From positions 124,001 through 188,000 of the forward strand of contig JAWKIF010000008.1 in the NCBI GenBank assembly GCA_041394405.1: 64,000 nucleotides of DNA, written 5' to 3'. Below the pieces are notes generated by a model. That model had not been told where the DNA came from. It did not search any database and saw only the letters and a program-made list of their open reading frames with translations. Of this stretch, positions 25,366 through 33,854 are shown piece after piece. The DNA comes from Microthrix sp041394405 (GTDB taxonomy: Bacteria; Actinomycetota; Acidimicrobiia; Acidimicrobiales; Microtrichaceae). Each line of letters starts with the position of its first letter. Position 1 is the stretch's first letter. Both the position numbers and the translations under genes were made by a program.

Positions 25366-26327
25366 GACCGGCCAGTCGAGGCCGAGGTTGGGCACACCTG
25401 CGCATCGGGGCACCAGGCGCAGTGCGCGCCCGGCCGCTCCTGCGGGGGCTCGCCCCTGGCCAGCGCACCCAACTGTCCGATGGCGTCGGCCAGGCGACGG
25501 GCAGCGCTCTCAACAACGTCGGCGGTCACCGGCGGCAGCTCCACCCAGCCGTTTGCCGGGCTCCAGTGCAGGAGGGCGCCCGGAGTGCGGCCGTCGCGCA
25601 GGCTCACCAGCAGGGCATACAGGTTGAGGTCGAAGGTGTGCTCGTTGCCAAGCGCGGTGGCCTTCACCTCCACGATCACCGGCGGCAGGCGGGCCGCGGG
25701 CCCGCCCAGCTCGACGTCGGGGCGGACGCTGACCAGCACGTCCCCGTCGGCCAGCGCCAAGGTGGCGGTGGTCTGGGTTCGGGGCCACCAGGCGGCGTCG
25801 ATGACCAGACCCGTGGCGCCCTGCCAATCGGCCCGGAGGGCTTCGGCCAGCTCGGCGCAGTCGGTCTCGAAGCGCGTGCGTTCGGCGTCGTCGGCCTGCT
25901 CGAGCGCCGCCAGCTCGTCGTGTTCGCCCCGGGCCGTCCAGGCGCCCAACACCAGCTGGCGGGGATCGCCGGCCAGGTCGCCACCAGCCAGGAGGTGGGA
26001 CACCAACAGGTCGGCCGCGATGCCTCGGCGTCGTTTGGCCTGGGCATCGGGCTGACCCTCGCCAAACGGGAGGCCGCGTCGGGCCAGGGCAAAGCGGGGG
26101 CAGCGGAGTGCGTCGGCGATGGCGGCCTTGGGGGCACGCAGCGGCAGCGCGTCGGCCGGGAGACCGTCGACGGCCTGGCGGGCCGCGCCTTCCAACAGGT
26201 GCAGCAGGGCGTCCAGGTCCTCGGCCCCAACCGGGTTCGGCGGATCGGTGGCCACCCGCCGCAACACCTGAGCCAGGGCGACCGTGGATCTCTCCGGAGC
26301 GAGGGTGGAGGGGCTCGGGTCGCTCAT
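25362..26327 (-). CDS. Cas4/AddB-like PD-(D/E)XK nuclease with Fe-S cluster motif
   Basis: 321-residue protein. Cys76 in ALRCPRFALARR plus Cys303, Cys306 and Cys312 in HCAWCPDAQVCP fit the one-plus-three cysteine arrangement that binds a 4Fe-4S cluster in Cas4, AddB and related nucleases. The catalytic core is RPDVELGG (Asp204) and VIVEVKAT (Glu220, Lys222), followed by the DLNLYALL helix with Tyr237. It should therefore be an active DNA exonuclease or endonuclease. It is translationally coupled to the degenerate partner and converges on an SF2 helicase. ATG 26327 chosen because TAATGT lies 8 nt upstream; ATG 26339 is an alternative. Confidence 0.78.
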   Translation of the reverse strand: MSDPSPSTLAPERSTVALAQVLRRVATDPPNPVGAEDLDALLHLLEGAARQAVDGLPADALPLRAPKAAIADALRCPRFALARRGLPFGEGQPDAQAKRRRGIAADLLVSHLLAGGDLAGDPRQLVLGAWTARGEHDELAALEQADDAERTRFETDCAELAEALRADWQGATGLVIDAAWWPRTQTTATLALADGDVLVSVRPDVELGGPAARLPPVIVEVKATALGNEHTFDLNLYALLVSLRDGRTPGALLHWSPANGWVELPPVTADVVESAARRLADAIGQLGALARGEPPQERPGAHCAWCPDAQVCPTSASTGRS

Positions 26328-26456
26328 GGGCGCCCACATTATGAGCGCGCCTCGACCAGCGGGTGAGCCTGGGGCAAGATGGCGGACCAACAGTGACGAC
26401 GCCAGCGCATCCTGCGCAGGTGGGCGCCGTCTCGGCAGCGGCCGCCTAGGAAGACC

Positions 26457-28127
26457 ATGTCACAGCCCGCATCCCCAGGGACCTCCGGCCGGTTCGTCCA
26501 ACACCGCGTCACTGCGAACGCCGAGTTCGACCCCGCGGAGGGGCATCCCAACCGCAGGGCGGTGCTGTGGGTGGCCAACCTCTCCCTGGTGTTGGTGGTG
26601 GTGGCCGTCAGCAGCCTGAACGTGGCCATCCCCAGCCTCATCCGCGACCTGGACCCGAGCCCCACGGCGCTGCTGTGGATCGTGGACATCTACCCGCTGG
26701 TCTTCGCCGGGTTTCTGCTGCCGGCCGGGGCGCTGGGGGACCGTTTCGGGCGCCGCCGGGCGCTGTTGTTCGGCCTCATCGTGTTTGGCAGCGGCACCCT
26801 GCTGGCCTCCCTCGCCGGCGGCCCGACGCCCTTGATCGCCTGCCGAGCGGTCATGGGCCTGGGAGCGGCCTTTGTGATGCCCTCGACCCTGTCGGTGATC
26901 ACCTCGGTGTTTCCGCCGCGGGAGCGGGCCAAGGCCATCGCCGCCTGGGCGGGCTTCGCGGGCGCCGGCGGCGCGCTGGGCCCCTTGTTGTCCGGCCTCA
27001 TGCTGGAGTCGTACACCTGGCATTCGGTGTTTCTCATCAACGCGCCGATCGTGCTGGTTGCGTTCGCTGCGGTCACGGTGGTGGTGCCCGAAAGCCGCGA
27101 CCCCGACGGCACGCCGCTCGATCCGGGCGGTGCGCTGTTGTCGATGGGCGCGCTCGGACTGCTGTTGTTCGGCATCATTCAAGGCCCCGAGCACGGTTGG
27201 GTCGACCCGCTGGTGGTGGGGTCGACGGCGGCCGGGCTGGTGGTCGGGGGGTTGTTCGTGGCCTATGAGGCCCGGGCCACCCACCCGATGTTGGACCCGA
27301 GCTTCTTCCGCATCCGGGCCTTCTCGGTCTCGGCGGTCACCATCACCTCCGGGTTCTTCGCCATGTTCGGGATGTTCTTCATCCTGTCCCAGTACTTCCA
27401 GTTCGTGTTGGGCTACTCGCCCCTGCACGCCGGCATCGCCCAGTTGCCGGCCGCCGTGGTCATGGTGATCCTCTCGCCGCGCAGCCCGGTGGTGGTCCAG
27501 CGCCTGGGAGTGCGCCGCACGGTGTTCTCCGGGATGCTCTTCATCATCGCCGGGCTGCTCGCTTTCGCCCAGGTTGGGCCGACGACCCCGTACCTGTTGG
27601 CCATGGCCGGCCTGGTGCTCATGGCCACCGGCATGGCCCTCACCATGCCCGCCACCACCGCCGGGCTGGTGGGTTCCCTTCCGCCCAGCAAGGCCGGTGT
27701 CGGCTCGGCGGTCAACGACACCACCCGCGAAGTGGGCGGCGCACTGGGCATCGCCGTCATGGGGTCGGTGCTCACCTCGGTATACCGCAGCTCGCTGGAG
27801 CTTCCCGCCCAGATTCCCGATGCGGCGGCCGCGGCGGTGAACCGCTCTGTCGGGGCCGCCCTGGAGGTGGCCAAACAGGCGCCGCCGGAGTTTCGCGACC
27901 AGCTCAGCCTCACCGCGCGTTCGGCGTTCGCCGACGGCGCCGCTAGCGCCTTCTCGGTGGCCGCCGGGTTGATGGCGGTGGTGGCGGCGTTCATCTGGTT
28001 TCGGGCCACTGACGACACGGCCGCTGCCGCTCACTTCCACGTGGACCCCCCAACGGAGGGGGACCCTCAGCAGGTGGCGTCCACCCCGGGGGCAGCAAAT
28101 GATGCCGATGGCACTCCGTCGACGTAG
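26457..28127 (+). CDS. MFS drug exporter, DHA2 (EmrB/QacA) family
   Basis: 556-residue transporter with 14 predicted membrane segments. It shows the DHA2 pattern: SSLNVAIPSLIRDL in helix 1, ALGDRFGRRRALLFGL loop 2-3 motif A, and GFAGAGGALGPLLSG motif C (antiporter signature). Members expel lipophilic drugs or dyes in exchange for protons. A long C-terminal tail rich in polar residues follows the last helix. The 3' end overlaps the convergent TPR gene by 61 bp, an unusual arrangement. Confidence 0.92.
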   Translation: MSQPASPGTSGRFVQHRVTANAEFDPAEGHPNRRAVLWVANLSLVLVVVAVSSLNVAIPSLIRDLDPSPTALLWIVDIYPLVFAGFLLPAGALGDRFGRRRALLFGLIVFGSGTLLASLAGGPTPLIACRAVMGLGAAFVMPSTLSVITSVFPPRERAKAIAAWAGFAGAGGALGPLLSGLMLESYTWHSVFLINAPIVLVAFAAVTVVVPESRDPDGTPLDPGGALLSMGALGLLLFGIIQGPEHGWVDPLVVGSTAAGLVVGGLFVAYEARATHPMLDPSFFRIRAFSVSAVTITSGFFAMFGMFFILSQYFQFVLGYSPLHAGIAQLPAAVVMVILSPRSPVVVQRLGVRRTVFSGMLFIIAGLLAFAQVGPTTPYLLAMAGLVLMATGMALTMPATTAGLVGSLPPSKAGVGSAVNDTTREVGGALGIAVMGSVLTSVYRSSLELPAQIPDAAAAAVNRSVGAALEVAKQAPPEFRDQLSLTARSAFADGAASAFSVAAGLMAVVAAFIWFRATDDTAAAAHFHVDPPTEGDPQQVASTPGAANDADGTPST

Positions 28128-29716
28128 AGGTCGTAGCGAATGGCCACCGGAGCGCAGCTGAGCTCCAGCGTCGCCTCCCCCCGCAGGACACCCGAGCCCT
28201 CCAGCTCGACGAAGCGGGCCAGCTCCGCGGGCTGCGCGAAGGGGGCCCCGTCGGCGAGCTGCAGGTAGGCGTAGAGGGTGACGCGGCTGTCGGGCGCGAG
28301 CCCCTCGTAGCCGACGCCAACCTCCAGGCGACCATCACGGAAGGAGGAGCGCTCCAGCCGGAAAGCCGCCTCCGGCGCCCCGTCCTGGTCCGGCGTGCCG
28401 GCCTCAGGCTCGCCGAAGCTGAGGTTGGCCTCCCCGGCGGCCAGCCGTGTCCGCACGTCGGCCACGGCTTCGGCGCGTTCGGGGACGGTTGCGGCGACGT
28501 ACTCCAGCATCGTGAAGAGGTCGGCGGCCAGCTGGCGGGCCTCGGCGGATTCGGCCGCAGGGTCCAGCTTGTCCACGCCGTCCTTGAGGGCCTCGCTCGC
28601 CGCCTCGTCGTCACCGTCGGCCAGGTAGGCGGCACCCAGCGCCAGGCTGGTCTCGGGGGGCGCGTCGTTTGCCTCGGCGGCAAGGTTCAGACGCTCAACC
28701 GCGCCCGGGAAGTCATCGCCGAAGAACCGATACAGGCCGGAGATGTACAGGCTCAGGAAATCCTGCTTCCCGCCGAGCTCGACGGCACGTTCCGCGTCGG
28801 CCATGGCCTGCTGAGCCTCGGGGCCGTCAGCGTCGATGACCGCGAGGGTGGAGGGGGCATCGGGGTTGGCGGTGAAGAACGAGGCGATGGACCGGCCGGT
28901 GTAGGCCGCCAGGAAGTCGTCGTCGAGTTCGATGGCCTCGCCGAAACGCTGCGCGGCCAGCTCGTACTCGCCGAACTCCAGGTGCGTCTCCCCCTCCGCT
29001 GCCGCATCGATCGCCTCGGGTCTGGTCGTGGGGATCTCGCGCTGGTGAATCCACAACGCCCACCCGCCGACGTAGGCCGCCAGCAGCAGTCCGGGAATCA
29101 GCACGGGCGGGCGGGTCTTGCGGTTGAGAACCAGCGTGAAGCCCACTAGGAACAGCGCCACGGCGAGGGTGGTGAGCACGGTTTCGTACTGTGAGGTGCG
29201 GTTGTTGTAGGTCACTCGGGTCTCGGCCAGTGCCGAGCGCCGGAGCTTGAGGCGGCTGGCGGTGCGGGTCAGCTCCCGACGCAGCTCGTCTCGCTCCTGG
29301 CCGTCCAGGCCCGCTGCCGCCTCCTCAGCCTGCTCGGCGTCGCCTGCGGTGGCGTTGGTGGTGGCCCCGCCGGTGCCGTCTTCGGTGCTGCCCGCCACAC
29401 CCAGGCCCGCCTGTTCTGCGTCCAGGTCGATCTCCAGGCCGGCGACGGTCTGGGCGTTGACGTTGGCCCGCATGGACTCCACCGCCGCCCGTGTGGTCTG
29501 GCGGGCGTACAGGGCCTCGTTGCTGCCCGAGTCGGTGTGCAGGACCCCGATCCAGGCGCCCATCACCCCCAGCAGCGCCAGGGTGACCGCCACACGGCGT
29601 TTGTAGGCGTCGCGTTCGCCGGCGGCGGCGGCAGCCTCGTCGGCGTCGGGCGAGTCGCTCGCCGAGTCGTCGGGCGGGGTCTCGGGTTGCTCCGGTGGTT
29701 GTCCGTTGTCGCTCAT
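28067..29716 (-). CDS. Membrane-anchored TPR-repeat protein
   Basis: 549-residue protein. A polar acidic N-terminus precedes a membrane helix (VAVTLALLGVMGAWIGVLH); a helical segment with coiled-coil character (about 75-165) leads to two more helices (TVLTTLAVALFLVGFTLVL and PVLIPGLLLAAYVGGWALWI). Tetratricopeptide-like repeats follow (about 240-430), e.g. GETHLEFGEYELAAQRFGEA, then a beta-rich C-terminal domain ending in a single Cys. No enzyme motif is seen; it probably scaffolds a protein complex at the membrane. Its ATG overlaps the stop of the upstream membrane protein gene (ATGA), so the two products likely work together. Confidence 0.7.
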   Translation of the reverse strand: MSDNGQPPEQPETPPDDSASDSPDADEAAAAAGERDAYKRRVAVTLALLGVMGAWIGVLHTDSGSNEALYARQTTRAAVESMRANVNAQTVAGLEIDLDAEQAGLGVAGSTEDGTGGATTNATAGDAEQAEEAAAGLDGQERDELRRELTRTASRLKLRRSALAETRVTYNNRTSQYETVLTTLAVALFLVGFTLVLNRKTRPPVLIPGLLLAAYVGGWALWIHQREIPTTRPEAIDAAAEGETHLEFGEYELAAQRFGEAIELDDDFLAAYTGRSIASFFTANPDAPSTLAVIDADGPEAQQAMADAERAVELGGKQDFLSLYISGLYRFFGDDFPGAVERLNLAAEANDAPPETSLALGAAYLADGDDEAASEALKDGVDKLDPAAESAEARQLAADLFTMLEYVAATVPERAEAVADVRTRLAAGEANLSFGEPEAGTPDQDGAPEAAFRLERSSFRDGRLEVGVGYEGLAPDSRVTLYAYLQLADGAPFAQPAELARFVELEGSGVLRGEATLELSCAPVAIRYDLYVDGVPSASFAAPGVDATC

Positions 29717-30411
29717 GAGAGGTATCCGGTCATCAAGGCACCAACCCAGGCGACGGCAACGAACGATGTCCCCAGTCCCAGGCCGGCGAGGCGCATGCGA
29801 GGCGACACGGTGACCTCGGCGGCCGTCAGCAGCACGACGGCCAGCAGCAGGAGCCCCACCCAGTAGGTGATGTTGCGGATGCGGCGGCGGATGTCGTCGG
29901 ACTCGTCGGCCCACCGCTGCGGGTCCAGATCGCCCGAGGAGCCCAGCTCGGTGGCTTCGGCGACGGTCAGCTCATCGATGCGGGTTTGCAGGTCGAAGTC
30001 CTGCGGTGTGGTGGGGACCTCGTCGGCGTCGGGGGTGAGGTCGTCCACTCCGAAGATTCCCGCGTCGGTCGCCCGCACCGTGGCCGCACTGCGTCGGGCC
30101 GTCGCTCGCTCCTCGGCGGACATCGCCGACGCGGCGTCGCCCTGGGCACGCAGCTGTTCGGCTTCGGCCTCCAGCTCGGCCGCAACTGCGTACTCGGCCA
30201 GGTACCGGTCGTACTGGCGTGCCTGGCGTGACGCTTCGACCGCGATGTCCACCCGAGCGGTCTCCACGTCCACCTGCTCGCCGATGGCCTGCCGGTCGTC
30301 GAATGCAGCGGTCGATCCGATCTGCCCGCTCCGCCACGTGAACAACCCGGCGGTGATGGTGGCCAGGCCGATCAACAGCGCGATGAGCCGCTTCAGGGTT
30401 GCCACCGACAT
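29713..30411 (-). CDS. Uncharacterised membrane protein with coiled-coil region
   Basis: 232-residue protein with one N-terminal membrane helix (LIALLIGLATITAGLFTW), a ~125-residue helical charged region (EASRQARQYDRYLAEYAVAAELEAEAEQL... style), and two C-terminal helices (WVGLLLLAVVLLTAAEVTV, LGLGTSFVAVAWVGALMTGY). No family recognised. The layout mirrors that of its downstream TPR partner (helix, charged loop, two helices), which hints at common ancestry or a heteromeric complex. TATCGT lies 8 nt upstream of the ATG, a leaderless pattern. Confidence 0.65.
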   Translation of the reverse strand: MSVATLKRLIALLIGLATITAGLFTWRSGQIGSTAAFDDRQAIGEQVDVETARVDIAVEASRQARQYDRYLAEYAVAAELEAEAEQLRAQGDAASAMSAEERATARRSAATVRATDAGIFGVDDLTPDADEVPTTPQDFDLQTRIDELTVAEATELGSSGDLDPQRWADESDDIRRRIRNITYWVGLLLLAVVLLTAAEVTVSPRMRLAGLGLGTSFVAVAWVGALMTGYLS

Positions 30412-30470
30412 GGTGCGCCACGATACGGGTCGACAGACGTTGAGGCTGATTCGGCGAGCGGTTGAGTGCC

Positions 30471-31346
30471 CTAGGCCATCGCCGCGATGACGGCGTCACC
30501 AAACTCGGCGATGCCCGCAACCCGCTCGTCGAGGTCGTCGGTGAAGCCGCGGCTGTACACCCAGGGCATGGTGAGCACCGTGGTGACGCCCAGGTCCTCC
30601 AAGCGGGCGAAGCCCGCTGCGTCGCTGACGTCGGACACCGACACCACGTACTCGAACGGCCGGTCGGCGGTGTCGTAGTGGGCCCGCCAGCCCTCGATGC
30701 GCTCGATGGCCTCCGCCACCTCGGCGGTGGTCATCAGGTCCGAGATCCAGCCGTCGCCCAGGCGGGCTGCGCGTTTGTAGGCAATCTCCGAGATGCCGCC
30801 CACGTAGATGGGCACCGGCTCGGAGATGCGAGGGGTCATTTCCACGTCGGGCAGCTGGTACTGCGCGCCATCGAAGGAGAACCACTCCGGCTCGGGCTGC
30901 CACAGGCCCCGCATGATGGCCACCGCCTCGTCGGTTCGCTTTCCCCGCGTGCGGAAGTCCGCGCCCAGCAGCTCGAACTCCTCCTCCATCCAGCCCACGC
31001 CGATACCCAGGGCGATGCGGTTGCCGATGAGCGACGTGATCGACGCCAGCTGCTTGGCCACCCCCAACGGGTGGCGCAGCGGCAGCACGTAGATGTTGGT
31101 GAAGAATCGCAACCGCTCGGTGACGGCGCCCATCGCCGCCATGGCCACCAAGGGATCGACGAATGGGGTGCCAGGGGGAAAGCGGGGACTCCCGTCGTCG
31201 GTATAGGGATACGGCGAGGAGACCTCGCGGGGATGGACCACATGGTCGGAGCAGGCGACGGCCCAGATGCCGGCCTCCTCGCACGCCCTCGCCAACGGGA
31301 GGTACTGGCCGGGGTCGGTGAACGCCAGCGCGGCGGTGAACTTCAT
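30471..31346 (-). CDS. LLM-class F420-dependent oxidoreductase
   Basis: 291-residue luciferase-like monooxygenase-fold protein. Features: ACEEAGIWAVACSDHVVHP, LRFFTNIYVLPLRHPLGVAKQ, IALGIGVGWMEEEFELLG and EPVPIYVGGISEIAYKRAARLGDGW, all typical of the actinobacterial TIGR03619-like F420 group. These use deazaflavin F420 for hydride transfer; substrates are diverse and not predictable here. GGGAGG precedes the ATG. Confidence 0.9.
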   Translation of the reverse strand: MKFTAALAFTDPGQYLPLARACEEAGIWAVACSDHVVHPREVSSPYPYTDDGSPRFPPGTPFVDPLVAMAAMGAVTERLRFFTNIYVLPLRHPLGVAKQLASITSLIGNRIALGIGVGWMEEEFELLGADFRTRGKRTDEAVAIMRGLWQPEPEWFSFDGAQYQLPDVEMTPRISEPVPIYVGGISEIAYKRAARLGDGWISDLMTTAEVAEAIERIEGWRAHYDTADRPFEYVVSVSDVSDAAGFARLEDLGVTTVLTMPWVYSRGFTDDLDERVAGIAEFGDAVIAAMA

Positions 31347-31449
31347 GGGTGCCTCCCGGTCGTCGGAGTGCGAACCCTAACGCCCGGTTCCGGTCGGCCC
31401 CGAGGCGAACGGCGCACGCGTCGCGAGGCAACGGTGCGTCGACACCCGC

Positions 31450-31478
31450 TTGACAGACGAACACACGTTCGATAGTGT
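31450..31478 (+). promoter_or_regulatory. Strong consensus promoter of the DUF222/HNH gene
   Basis: TTGACA (31450-31455), exactly 17 nt, then TAGTGT (31473-31478). This is the closest match to the sigma70-type consensus that I found in the window. It places transcription start near 31485, about 30 nt before the ATG at 31516, which has a GGGAGGTGA Shine-Dalgarno. The TTG at 31450, which could be read as an in-frame start, is thus the -35 box. Confidence 0.7.
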
Positions 31479-31515
31479 GGGTTCTGTCATCACACACCGG
31501 CGGGAGGTGAACCAC

Positions 31516-33102
31516 ATGACGGACATGACGACCGGCCAGCACCGTTCTCCCCGTGGGGGGTGCCTGTGTGGGGGGCTTTCGGTCGGCACCGCTGTTTCCG
31601 GGATGGGGATGGCGGCGTTGGATGCCGAGATCGCAGCGTTGGCTCGGGTTGATGCGGCGGTGGTGGCCCGCCGGTCGTTGCTGGTCGCCGAGTTGACCCG
31701 CAGGCGCAGCGATGCTGCGGGCCGGTTGCGTGACGCGGGCGGGATGTCGTCGCGGCAAGCCAACAAGGCAACCAAGACCGCTGAGGGGTTGGAGAAGCTC
31801 CCGAAGACCCGTGAGGCGCTGGAGGCCGGCGAGATCAGTACCGGGCAGGCCGAACAGCTCGCGTCGCGTGTGAACACACCGGAGCTGGCATCGAAGGTGC
31901 GCGACAACGAAGCGTCGTTGTTGGAACGAGCGAAACGTCAGGGCACCGACGCGTTCGCGCGTTCGATGGCCAGCGATGACGTTGCCGATTCGCCCGGTGA
32001 GGCCAACACGGTTGCCCGGCGTCAGCGGCGTTTGCGGATGGCGTCGTTGTGGATCGATCCCGATACCGGCATGTGTCATCTGTTCGCGAAGTTTGATCCG
32101 GTCACCGGTGCCCGTGTTTCGACCAATCTGCAGGCCATGGTCGACAAGATCTGGCGGGCCGAGAACCTGCCCGGTGCGGCCCGCACCAAACGCCGGGTCG
32201 AGCAACGCCGCGCTGACGCCCTCGAAGCACTCATCTGCCGCAACACCAACACCAACACCAACACCGGCACCGACACCAACACCGGCACCGGCACCAGCAC
32301 CAACGACGCCAGCACCAGCACCGGCAATGACACGAACACCGGCGTCAGCGCCGGCAATGACACGAACACCGGCGTCAGCGCCGGCGGCGGCGACAGCGGC
32401 GGCAGCGGCACGGCTGATGGTGCTGGGCCCACCAGGCCAACCCCACCACCGGCAACGGCCCACAACGCTGACGGGGCTGACGGGGAGCCCGAGCTGACAC
32501 CGGTTCCGCCCCCACCAAACCACACCCAACTGCTGGTCATCGCCAACCTCGACCTGCTCCGCAAACTCCTCGGCGACGGCACACTCCCCGACGGCACCCC
32601 CCTCCCCGCCGACACCATCCGCCGGCTCGCCTGCGACGCCGACATCATCCCCGCCGTGTTCAACACCCACGGCCAACCGCTCTGGCTCGGCCGCACAACC
32701 CGTCTCGCCACCCCCGCCCAACGCACAGCGGTCACCGCCCGCGACCAAGGCTGCATCATCTGTCACGCCGCCCCCGAGTACTGCCAAGTCCACCACATCA
32801 ACTGGTGGTCACACGGCGGCACCACCAACCTCGACAACCTGTGCCTCATCTGCAGCACCCACCACACCATGGTCCACGAACAACGCCTCACCATCACCAA
32901 CACCCCCACCGGCATGAACATCCGACCCCAACCCATCCGCTCGGTCCCCGACCCGCCACCCCAACCGGCCCCACCACACCCGGCAGCGGCGCGGCCCCAA
33001 GCGACGCCAAACCACCCAGAATCTGCGCACCCAGAATCGGCGCACCCAGAATCTGCGCATCCAGAATCGGCGCTCCCAGGAGCAGCGCACACCGCCGCAT
33101 GA
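31516..33102 (+). CDS. DUF222/HNH endonuclease (13E12 repeat family)
   Basis: 528-residue protein. The N-terminal DUF222 region (about 30-215) includes GMSSRQANKATKTAEGLEKL and FDPVTGARVSTNLQAMVDKIW; a low-complexity Thr/Asn/Gly linker follows; the C-terminal HNH nuclease shows CIICHAAPEYCQVHHINWWS and TNLDNLCLICSTHHTMVHE with two Cys pairs. Family members are numerous in actinobacterial genomes, often in several copies, and are suspected to act in DNA cleavage linked to mobility; the biological role is not settled. The tail holds HPESA repeats. ATG 31516 chosen over TTG 31450 by the promoter and the Shine-Dalgarno. Confidence 0.88.
   Translation: MTDMTTGQHRSPRGGCLCGGLSVGTAVSGMGMAALDAEIAALARVDAAVVARRSLLVAELTRRRSDAAGRLRDAGGMSSRQANKATKTAEGLEKLPKTREALEAGEISTGQAEQLASRVNTPELASKVRDNEASLLERAKRQGTDAFARSMASDDVADSPGEANTVARRQRRLRMASLWIDPDTGMCHLFAKFDPVTGARVSTNLQAMVDKIWRAENLPGAARTKRRVEQRRADALEALICRNTNTNTNTGTDTNTGTGTSTNDASTSTGNDTNTGVSAGNDTNTGVSAGGGDSGGSGTADGAGPTRPTPPPATAHNADGADGEPELTPVPPPPNHTQLLVIANLDLLRKLLGDGTLPDGTPLPADTIRRLACDADIIPAVFNTHGQPLWLGRTTRLATPAQRTAVTARDQGCIICHAAPEYCQVHHINWWSHGGTTNLDNLCLICSTHHTMVHEQRLTITNTPTGMNIRPQPIRSVPDPPPQPAPPHPAAARPQATPNHPESAHPESAHPESAHPESALPGAAHTAA
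32241..32400 (+). repeat. Low-complexity linker including an exact 30-bp tandem duplication
   Basis: The HNH gene linker starts as AACACC-type hexamer repeats encoding Asn-Thr and Gly-Thr dipeptides. Within it, 32321-32350 and 32351-32380 are exact copies of a 30-bp unit (ten codons, NDTNTGVSAG register). All repeat lengths are multiples of three, so the frame is kept; slippage should change linker length between strains. Confidence 0.9.
33015..33074 (+). repeat. Four 15-bp tandem repeats encoding PESAH
   Basis: Four units of CCCAGAATCTGCGCA type (units 2 and 4 read CGGCGC) encode PESAH near the C-terminus of the HNH protein. The alternation T/G/T/G at the same position suggests an earlier 30-bp duplication of a two-unit block. 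Confidence 0.88.
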
Positions 33103-33160
33103 CCGACGCCGGCCTCCCGCCGGGGCGGACCACCCGAGGGTCGTCGCCCGGCGGCCGGCG

Positions 33161-33835
33161 CTAGCGCGGCCTGGGCTGGGAGGCGACGAGCGAGTCGCTG
33201 AGGCGCTCTTCGCCCGGGCAGTCTTCGCCTGTGGGATCTCTGCGCGTGGGTTCTCTGCCCGAGCGCGCTTCGCCCGCGCGGTTTTCGCCCAGGCGCTCCT
33301 CGATGAGCGTCGCCCAGTCGACGGCCTCGGTGGTGCCGCCGGCGGCGTGGATCTGTGCCCGTCGCTGCGCCAGCTCGACGGCCAGCGCCGCAACGTCGTC
33401 GGTCAGCACGGCGGCCGCACGGTCGCGCACCCAACCGGCCAGCGCTGGGCTGGCGCCGTCGCTGCTGACGGCCACCGTCAAGGGCCTGGCTCGGGCAATG
33501 GCGGGCAGGATGAAGGAGCAGTGCTCAGGCCGGTCGGCGGCGTTCACCCACAGCCGGGCGGCGGTGGCGTCGCTGCTCACGGCCTCGTCCACCTCGGGCA
33601 CGCCGGTGGCGGTCACCACCAGCGCCACGCCGTCCAGATCCGTTGGTCGATAGGGGCGGCGCCGGTGCTCCACCACCTGGGAGCGATCGAATCCGGCGGC
33701 CACCTCGGGCGACACCAACCGCACCCGCGCTCCCGCGGCGGCCAGTCCGGCGACCTTGCGCAGCCCAATGCGGCCGCCGCCCACCACCAGAACGTCGACG
33801 CCGGCGAGGTTCAGATACACGGGATAGTCGAACAC
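33161..33835 (-). CDS. Precorrin-2 dehydrogenase / sirohydrochlorin synthesis (CysG N-terminal type)
   Basis: 224-residue protein. Residues 1-100 form an NAD-binding domain with the signature YLNLAGVDVLVVGGGRIGLRK, and WVNAADRPEHCSFILPAIAR is the typical dehydrogenase middle part. The enzyme oxidises precorrin-2 to sirohydrochlorin, and related proteins also insert iron. With CobA from the divergent operon it supplies siroheme for the sulfite reductase. The C-terminal ~45 residues are charged and low-complexity. GTG 33835 chosen: TAACCT lies 7 nt upstream and upstream in-frame codons would run through the operator palindrome. Confidence 0.88.
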   Translation of the reverse strand: MFDYPVYLNLAGVDVLVVGGGRIGLRKVAGLAAAGARVRLVSPEVAAGFDRSQVVEHRRRPYRPTDLDGVALVVTATGVPEVDEAVSSDATAARLWVNAADRPEHCSFILPAIARARPLTVAVSSDGASPALAGWVRDRAAAVLTDDVAALAVELAQRRAQIHAAGGTTEAVDWATLIEERLGENRAGEARSGREPTRRDPTGEDCPGEERLSDSLVASQPRPR

Positions 33836-33854
33836 GAAGCGCAGGTTACCCGAT

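Noticed and set aside
26460..28040. A 526-codon minus-strand frame opposite the MFS gene
   Set aside because: Composition is Gln/His/Arg-rich, typical of antisense frames of GC-rich membrane genes; the plus-strand MFS protein is unmistakable.
31450..31515. An N-terminal extension of the HNH protein from TTG 31450
   Set aside because: The TTG is the first base of a perfect TTGACA -35 box with a 17-nt spacer and a -10, and a Shine-Dalgarno supports ATG 31516.
33015..33074. CRISPR-like tandem repeats
   Set aside because: Units are contiguous, 15 bp, without spacers, and encode PESAH in frame; they are coding repeats.
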